From DASQUK01 sp035641315 (GTDB taxonomy: Bacteria > Actinomycetota > Acidimicrobiia > Acidimicrobiales > VFJN01), in the NCBI GenBank assembly GCA_035641315.1, contig DASQUK010000222.1, positions 1 through 8,921 of the forward strand: a stretch of 8,921 nucleotides of DNA. Direction: 5' to 3'. Positions 5,514-8,921 of this stretch are shown one piece after another. Under the pieces are notes generated by a model, which was given only the letters and a program-made list of their open reading frames with translations, searched no databases and was not told the origin of the DNA. A program made the translations under genes and the position numbers. Positions within the stretch are counted from its first letter, which is position 1, and each line of letters opens with the position of its first letter.

Positions 5514-6980
5514 GTGGCGCTCCTCGGACCTCGCCTCGTCGTCGCCGGCACCCACTCCGGCGTCGGCAAGACCACCGTCACCACCGGCCTCCTCGCTGCT
5601 CTTCGGGCCGCCGGGCACCGCCCCGCCGCCGCCAAGGTCGGGCCCGACTTCATCGACCCCGGCTACCACGCCCTCGCCTGTCGTCGCGCTCCCCGCAACC
5701 TCGACCCCTGGCTCTGCGGCACCGCCGCCATCGGACCCCTCGCCGCTCGCGCCGCCCACGGCGCCGAGCTGCTCGTCGTCGAAGGCGTCATGGGACTCTT
5801 CGACGGCGCCGCCGACGGCACACCGTCGTCCACCGCCGACGTCGCCCGCCTCCTCGCCGCGCCGGTGCTGCTGGTCGTCGACGCCGAAGCCATGGCCGGC
5901 TCGGTCGCAGCCGTCGTCCACGGCTTCGCCACCCTCGACCCGACAGTGCGCGTCGCCGGTGTCGTACTCAACCGGGTCGCCTCCGACGGCCACGAAGCCA
6001 TGCTCCGAGAAGCAGTCGCGCCTGTCGGCGTCCCCGTGCTCGGCGCCCTCCGCAGGGACGACCACCTCGTCTGGCGCGACCGCCACCTCGGCCTCGTTCC
6101 CGTCGCAGAGGAACCCGAAGCCGTTGGGCGATCGCTGGCCGCGCTGGCCGCCGCGATCGCCGACCAGGTCGACCTCGAGGCCGTCGTCGCGCTGGCACAG
6201 ACCGCGCCCGGCCGGGTCGTCGACCACGTCGCCCTCCCGTCCCTAGGGGACCGGTCCGTCCGCGTCGCCGTCGCCTCGGGGCAGGCGTTCACCTTCACCT
6301 ACACCGACACCCTCGACGCGCTGCGAGCCGGCGGCGCCGAGATCGTGCCATTCGATCCCTTGGCAGACGAGCACCTGCCCGATGAGATCGACGGCCTCAT
6401 CGTCGGCGGCGGCTTCCCCGAAGTCCACGCCGCCCGCCTCGCCGACAACACACCCCTGCTGGCCGCAGTCCGGCACGCCGTCACCGGGGGCCTGCCCACC
6501 TGGGCCGAATGCGGGGGCCTGCTGTGGCTGACCCAATCCCTCGACGGTCGCCGGATGGCCAGCGTGCTCCCCGCCACGGCGCTGATGACCGACACCCTGA
6601 CCCTCGGCTACCGACAGGCCACCACAACCGTCCCCAGCCCCATCGGACCCGCCGGCACACGCCTACGGGCCCACGAGTTCCACTACGCCACCACTAACCC
6701 CCCAGGCGACGCTGTCGACATGCGCAGCCGCTTCGGCCACGGACGAGCCGGCTTCGCCACCCCAACCCTGCTGGCATCGTTCCTCCACTACCACCCCGGC
6801 GGCGACCCCTCTGTCGTGGCGTCATTCCTGGCCGCATGCCGGCGATGGCTGTGGGAGATACGGCTCGGGCTCATGCCGGGCTGGCCGGGCGTGCGGTTAC
6901 GCGCGCCGTCGGCGGCTGCGCCCGGCGGCAGTAGCGAGGCGCCGGTATCCCGTGACCCGGCCGAGGACCGGATTAGCTGA
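5514..6980 (+). CDS. cobB: Cobyrinate / hydrogenobyrinate a,c-diamide synthase
   Basis: CobB/CbiA uses glutamine and ATP to amidate the a and c side chains of (hydrogeno)byrinic acid during cobalamin synthesis in the cytoplasm. The N-terminal ATP-binding domain starts with the P-loop VVAGTHSGVGKTT (residues 9-21), followed by KVGPDFIDPGYHALA and VVEGVMGLFDGA, both hallmark CobB motifs. The C-terminal class-I glutaminase domain shows VGGGFPEVHA (about 297-306), the nucleophile Cys333 in WAECGGLLWL, HEFHY (387-391) and the terminal catalytic LHYH (424-427). I chose GTG 5514 because family members begin just before the P-loop; GTG 5460 would add 18 residues and overlap the riboswitch P1 stem on the other strand. 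Neither start has a strong ribosome binding site. The last roughly 44 residues (from WLWEIRLG) lie beyond the usual family end. DinB follows after two bases, so the two may be co-transcribed. Confidence 0.95.
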   Translation: MALLGPRLVVAGTHSGVGKTTVTTGLLAALRAAGHRPAAAKVGPDFIDPGYHALACRRAPRNLDPWLCGTAAIGPLAARAAHGAELLVVEGVMGLFDGAADGTPSSTADVARLLAAPVLLVVDAEAMAGSVAAVVHGFATLDPTVRVAGVVLNRVASDGHEAMLREAVAPVGVPVLGALRRDDHLVWRDRHLGLVPVAEEPEAVGRSLAALAAAIADQVDLEAVVALAQTAPGRVVDHVALPSLGDRSVRVAVASGQAFTFTYTDTLDALRAGGAEIVPFDPLADEHLPDEIDGLIVGGGFPEVHAARLADNTPLLAAVRHAVTGGLPTWAECGGLLWLTQSLDGRRMASVLPATALMTDTLTLGYRQATTTVPSPIGPAGTRLRAHEFHYATTNPPGDAVDMRSRFGHGRAGFATPTLLASFLHYHPGGDPSVVASFLAACRRWLWEIRLGLMPGWPGVRLRAPSAAAPGGSSEAPVSRDPAEDRIS

Positions 6981-6982
6981 CC

Positions 6983-7483
6983 ATGCGCTGGCTGCCCGAC
7001 GCCGCCGTCTGTCCCGGGTGCGGGTACTCCTGGGCGCAACCGGTCGACGACGCCATCGCCGTGGTAGCCGATCTGCCGGCCGGCATCGAGCGCGTGGTCG
7101 ATCTGGACGCGCCGGCGGTGCGTCGGGCGCCGGCGCCCCGGACCTGGTCGCAGGTCGCCTACATCTGGCACCTGGTCGACGTCATGAGCATCGGCACCGA
7201 GCGGCTGTGGACGATCGCGGACGATCCGGCACAGGGCCTGCGGTGCTGGGACGAAAACGCGCTGGCCGAGGTCCGCCAGTACGAGCGACAGTCGCCCAGA
7301 GTGGGCTTGCGGGCGCTGCGGGCCGCCGTCGACCGCTGGGTGGAGGCGGCGCTGGAGGCCGATCCCGATGCCGCCACGACCCACGACGGCGACGGCACGA
7401 TGACGGCCGCCGACGTCATCCGCCGCAACGCCCATGAGGCGATCCACCACTTGCGGGACATCCGGGGAGGTATCGGGTCCTGA
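6983..7483 (+). CDS. DinB-superfamily protein
   Basis: A 166-residue four-helix-bundle protein of the DinB/DUF664-like superfamily, whose members are metal-dependent and often thiol-related transferases or isomerases. The metal-binding histidines are visible: His63 in IWHLVDVMSIGTERLW and His151/His155 in NAHEAIHHLRDI. A small Cys pair (CPGCGYSW, Cys10 and Cys13) begins the protein, as in the actinobacterial subgroup with a zinc-like N-terminal knuckle. WDENALAEVRQYERQSP is a further subgroup-like segment. Length is normal and the gene looks intact. The ATG lies two bases after the cobB stop with no clear ribosome binding site, which suggests translational coupling. A functional link to B12 is not implied by the family. 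The exact substrate is unknown. Confidence 0.85.
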   Translation: MRWLPDAAVCPGCGYSWAQPVDDAIAVVADLPAGIERVVDLDAPAVRRAPAPRTWSQVAYIWHLVDVMSIGTERLWTIADDPAQGLRCWDENALAEVRQYERQSPRVGLRALRAAVDRWVEAALEADPDAATTHDGDGTMTAADVIRRNAHEAIHHLRDIRGGIGS

Positions 7484-7495
7484 CGGCCTCCGCGC

Positions 7496-7540
7496 TCCTG
7501 GCGCAGGATTGGTTGGCCAGCAAGCAATCCTGCGCCAGGA
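7496..7540. terminator. 16-bp perfect hairpin, bidirectional terminator
   Basis: TCCTGGCGCAGGATTG (7496-7511) is exactly complementary to CAATCCTGCGCCAGGA (7525-7540), with a 13-base loop. It lies 13 bases after the DinB stop and 20 bases before the end of the convergent histidine-phosphatase remnant. Such strong hairpins without a U-tract are the usual intrinsic terminators of high-GC actinobacteria, and the placement between convergent genes fits two-way use. Confidence 0.88.
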
Positions 7541-7559
7541 AGGGCGGTGGGTCCACCGG

Positions 7560-8156
7560 TCAGGTCAGCGGCTCCGGCGCGGTCGTGAACGCCAGGCCCA
7601 GATGGGCGGTGTCGTTGTAGCGGCGGATCACCCAACGGTCGTCGGTGACGACCACGTGGGACACGGCGCCGTTGTCCGAGCCCATGAACGCGAAGCCCTG
7701 CGACCCGCTGGCCTCGGCCACGACCTGACCGATCACACCGCCGTGCGACACGACCGCCACCGTCTCGTTGGGGTGGGCGGCGGCGATGCGGCCGATCGCG
7801 GCCCGCGCCCGGGCGGCGAACGCCTCGCCGGGCTCGGCGCCGGGGATGACATCCCGGCGCTGCTCGGCGTACATCCGTTGCGCTACCGGTGCCCCTCGGT
7901 GAGGTGCTTGCGGAACGTGCCGCCCTCCCACTCGCCTGGGTACACCTCCCGGATGCCCGGTTCCACACGGGGCACCAGGCCGAGCCGAGCGGCCAGAGGC
8001 GCCGCCGTCTCGGCTGTCCGCCGCAGCGTGGACACGTAGATGGCCGGGATCGGCTCGTGCGCCAGCCGGTCGGCGACCGGCTCCGCCTGGTCCCGGCCGA
8101 CGGGGTCGAGCGGGGGGATCACCGTGGCCGTCGACCAGCAGTTCGGCGCCTTGGAA
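7560..8156 (-). pseudogene. Histidine phosphatase (phosphoglycerate-mutase family), truncated and frameshifted
   Basis: Pieces in two frames join into one histidine-phosphatase sequence. Order on the minus strand: GAELLVDGHGDPP (about 8147 down to 8112), then in the second frame LDPVGRDQAEPVADRLA, AIYVSTLRRTAETAAPLAARL and REVYPGEWEGGTFRKHLTEGH, then back in the first frame from PVAQRMYAEQ through AVVSHGGVIGQV to the stop at 7562-7560. The first switch falls at a run of six G (8112-8117, plus strand), where five would keep the frame. The second falls at CCGG (7886-7889), where one more G would. The N-terminal RHG segment with the phosphorylated His is missing in all frames; homology starts abruptly near 8150. 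The second-site His (SHGG) and the Arg of TLRRTAETA remain. Without the RHG motif the product could not be an active phosphatase, even if the shifts were errors. Confidence 0.8.
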
Positions 8157-8202
8157 AGTTGGGTGCAGACCGGGCCGAGCGCGTCCTAGCCTCGCCCGGC
8201 GC

Positions 8203-8219
8203 GAGGAGGTCCTGCCATG
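8203..8219 (+). promoter_or_regulatory. Strong ribosome binding site and ATG of the SEC-C gene
   Basis: GAGGAGGT at 8203-8210, spaced six bases from the ATG at 8217-8219, is a near-perfect Shine-Dalgarno match. It marks a genuine gene start, although the frame stops after 25 codons. It also sits just past the truncated edge of the histidine-phosphatase remnant on the other strand. Confidence 0.65.
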
Positions 8220-8468
8220 GGATGCGCAGACGACGAGTACGCGAACGACGACAGGTTCGAGCCGATGAGCAAGCGTCGTCGGGGGTACCCGTAGCGAATC
8301 ACGGGTCAAGCGCGGTGACCGCGTTGTCGGCAGCCGCAAGGACCTGATCGAACGACTCGGCCGGAACGATCTCTGCCCGTGCGGATCGGGACGCCGGTTT
8401 CAAGCGGTGTTGTATGCGCGGTGGCCGCTTTCGATGGGTCGCAGCGCGACTACTACCGCCGCGATTGA
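8217..8468 (+). pseudogene. Small SEC-C-motif protein, frame broken by three +1 shifts
   Basis: From ATG 8217 the frame reads MGCADDEYANDDRFEPMSKR, then RRGYP, and stops at 8292-8294. The next frame continues SESRVKRGDRVVGSRKDLIE, then RLGRNDLCPCGSGRRF up to 8400. A third frame then gives KRCCMRGGR, and the original frame resumes with FDGSQRDYYRRD and a stop at 8466-8468. Joined, this is a roughly 80-residue protein with a C-terminal SEC-C zinc motif (CPCGSGRRFKRCC), a small metal-binding module found at the end of SecA and many small bacterial proteins. The junctions fall at the GGGGG/TACCCGTAG stretch (8281-8294), TTT at 8398-8400 and TTT at 8429-8431; each needs one base fewer. The ribosome binding site and a terminator eight bases after the last stop are intact. 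It is either a young pseudogene or a gene damaged by sequencing errors. Confidence 0.7.
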
Positions 8469-8475
8469 GGGTGTG

Positions 8476-8503
8476 GCTCGGAGCGGCTTCGGCCGCTCCG
8501 AGC
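8476..8503 (+). terminator. 12-bp GC hairpin with UUCG loop, terminator
   Basis: GCTCGGAGCGGC (8476-8487) pairs perfectly with GCCGCTCCGAGC (8492-8503) around a TTCG tetraloop, an exceptionally stable RNA hairpin. It begins eight bases after the restored stop of the SEC-C gene. This position independently supports the reading of that gene as ending at 8468. There is no U-tract, as is usual for high-GC terminators. Confidence 0.85.
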
Positions 8504-8921
8504 GAGCAGATCTGGCGCGTCAAGCGTCGTGGCCCGACGTCGCGTTGCTCACCATCGCGAGCGCCGTGGACCGGCACTTGGAGCGATCCAGGCGTGTCCG
8601 TCGATCGGAGCTCGTCCTAGGCAGGTGACGCCACCGGCTCGAAGGAGGCGCGCGACCGCGAAGATGCCTCGCTGCGGAATCCAGAAGTCGCCTAGCCCGG
8701 CCTGCCCGGCGAGCGGACCCGGCGCTCCGAGGTCGCAGCCAGCGAGTCGGGCCCTCGATTCCGGGATGAGCCAGACCTTGCGGGGGTTCGCGACGAACTG
8801 CTGCCCGCTGGGCACCGTCCCAACAGGCCGACCTTCGCCGCACCCAGCGCACGTCCTGCGACCGGACCCATGGCTCGGAGAACAGCCGATGACCGCCACA
8901 CCCGTCTGGCGCTGACCCGTC
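8504..8921. other. Terminal stretch with only weak coding-like signal
   Basis: No recognisable gene follows the terminator. On the plus strand 8504-8628 reads ADLARQASWPDVALLTIASA and ends at a TGA at 8626-8628, which could be a short C-terminal scrap. On the minus strand an open frame at 8549-8899 (GTG start, 116 codons) has marked third-position GC bias in its middle part (FVANPRKVWLIPESRARLAG, DFWIPQRGIFAVARLLRAGG), but no known motif and no ribosome binding site. Both may be remnants. I would not annotate either as a gene. Confidence 0.4.

Noticed and set aside
5505..6298. Long minus-strand frames opposite cobB
   Set aside because: Composition is Gly/Asp- or Ser/Thr/Arg-rich without motifs, as expected for antisense of a GC-rich gene.
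5300..6385. Plus-strand 361-codon open frame overlapping the riboswitch and cobB
   Set aside because: It is extremely Arg/Pro-rich and is the +1 shadow of cobB; cobB has all family motifs in its own frame.
8217..8468. Programmed ribosomal frameshifting in the SEC-C gene
   Set aside because: Three shifts of the same sign in 250 bases without slippery heptamers or downstream pseudoknots fit decay or sequencing error far better.
1..8921. CRISPR array, tRNA, rRNA, transposase, integrase or known defence module
   Set aside because: I saw no regularly spaced repeats, no tRNA-like cloverleaf and no transposase, recombinase or nuclease motifs in any frame.

Overview
The window is high-GC DNA with the codon bias, leaderless or GTG starts and GC-rich hairpin terminators of an actinomycete (Actinomycetota). 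The genus cannot be fixed from the sequence. It looks like an accessory, rearranged stretch: a few intact genes are separated by remnants that lost one or both ends, and several remnants carry single-base shifts at short homopolymers.

Layout. Positions 1-135 (-) hold the start of a secreted protein cut by the window edge. Positions 136-662 hold no gene I can support. Positions 663-1724 (-) encode a LacI-family repressor, divergent from an MFS transporter that starts at 1773 (+); a perfect 14-bp palindrome ends two bases before the transporter start and is the likely operator. The transporter frame runs on without a stop into the C-terminal remnant of an SCP2-like/HxlR-type protein (about 3104-3421). 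An unrecognised gene follows (3555 or 3646 to 4749), probably with a frameshift near its start. Next is a fragment of an ArsR-rhodanese fusion protein (4886-5266) that lacks both its DNA-binding domain and its C-terminus.

The most notable element is a complete cobalamin riboswitch at 5320-5465. It reads on the minus strand, away from the neighbouring B12-biosynthesis gene cobB (5514-6980, +). It keeps a Shine-Dalgarno sequence and ATG, but the gene it should control is gone: the sequence past the first codons is the antisense of the rhodanese fragment. cobB is followed after two bases by an intact DinB-like gene (6983-7483) and a 16-bp perfect hairpin that can terminate transcription from both sides.

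After the hairpin lies a minus-strand histidine-phosphatase pseudogene (7560-8156) that lost its N-terminal RHG catalytic motif and has two homopolymer shifts. A small SEC-C zinc-motif gene (8217-8468, +) has a strong ribosome binding site and its own UUCG-loop terminator, but is split by three +1 shifts. The last 400 bases hold only weak, unrecognised coding-like sequence.

Two working units are visible: the LacI/MFS pair (repressor-controlled transport of an unknown substrate) and cobB-dinB. No CRISPR, tRNA, rRNA, transposase or recognisable defence system was seen. Whether the many single-base shifts are real decay or sequencing error is the main open question.
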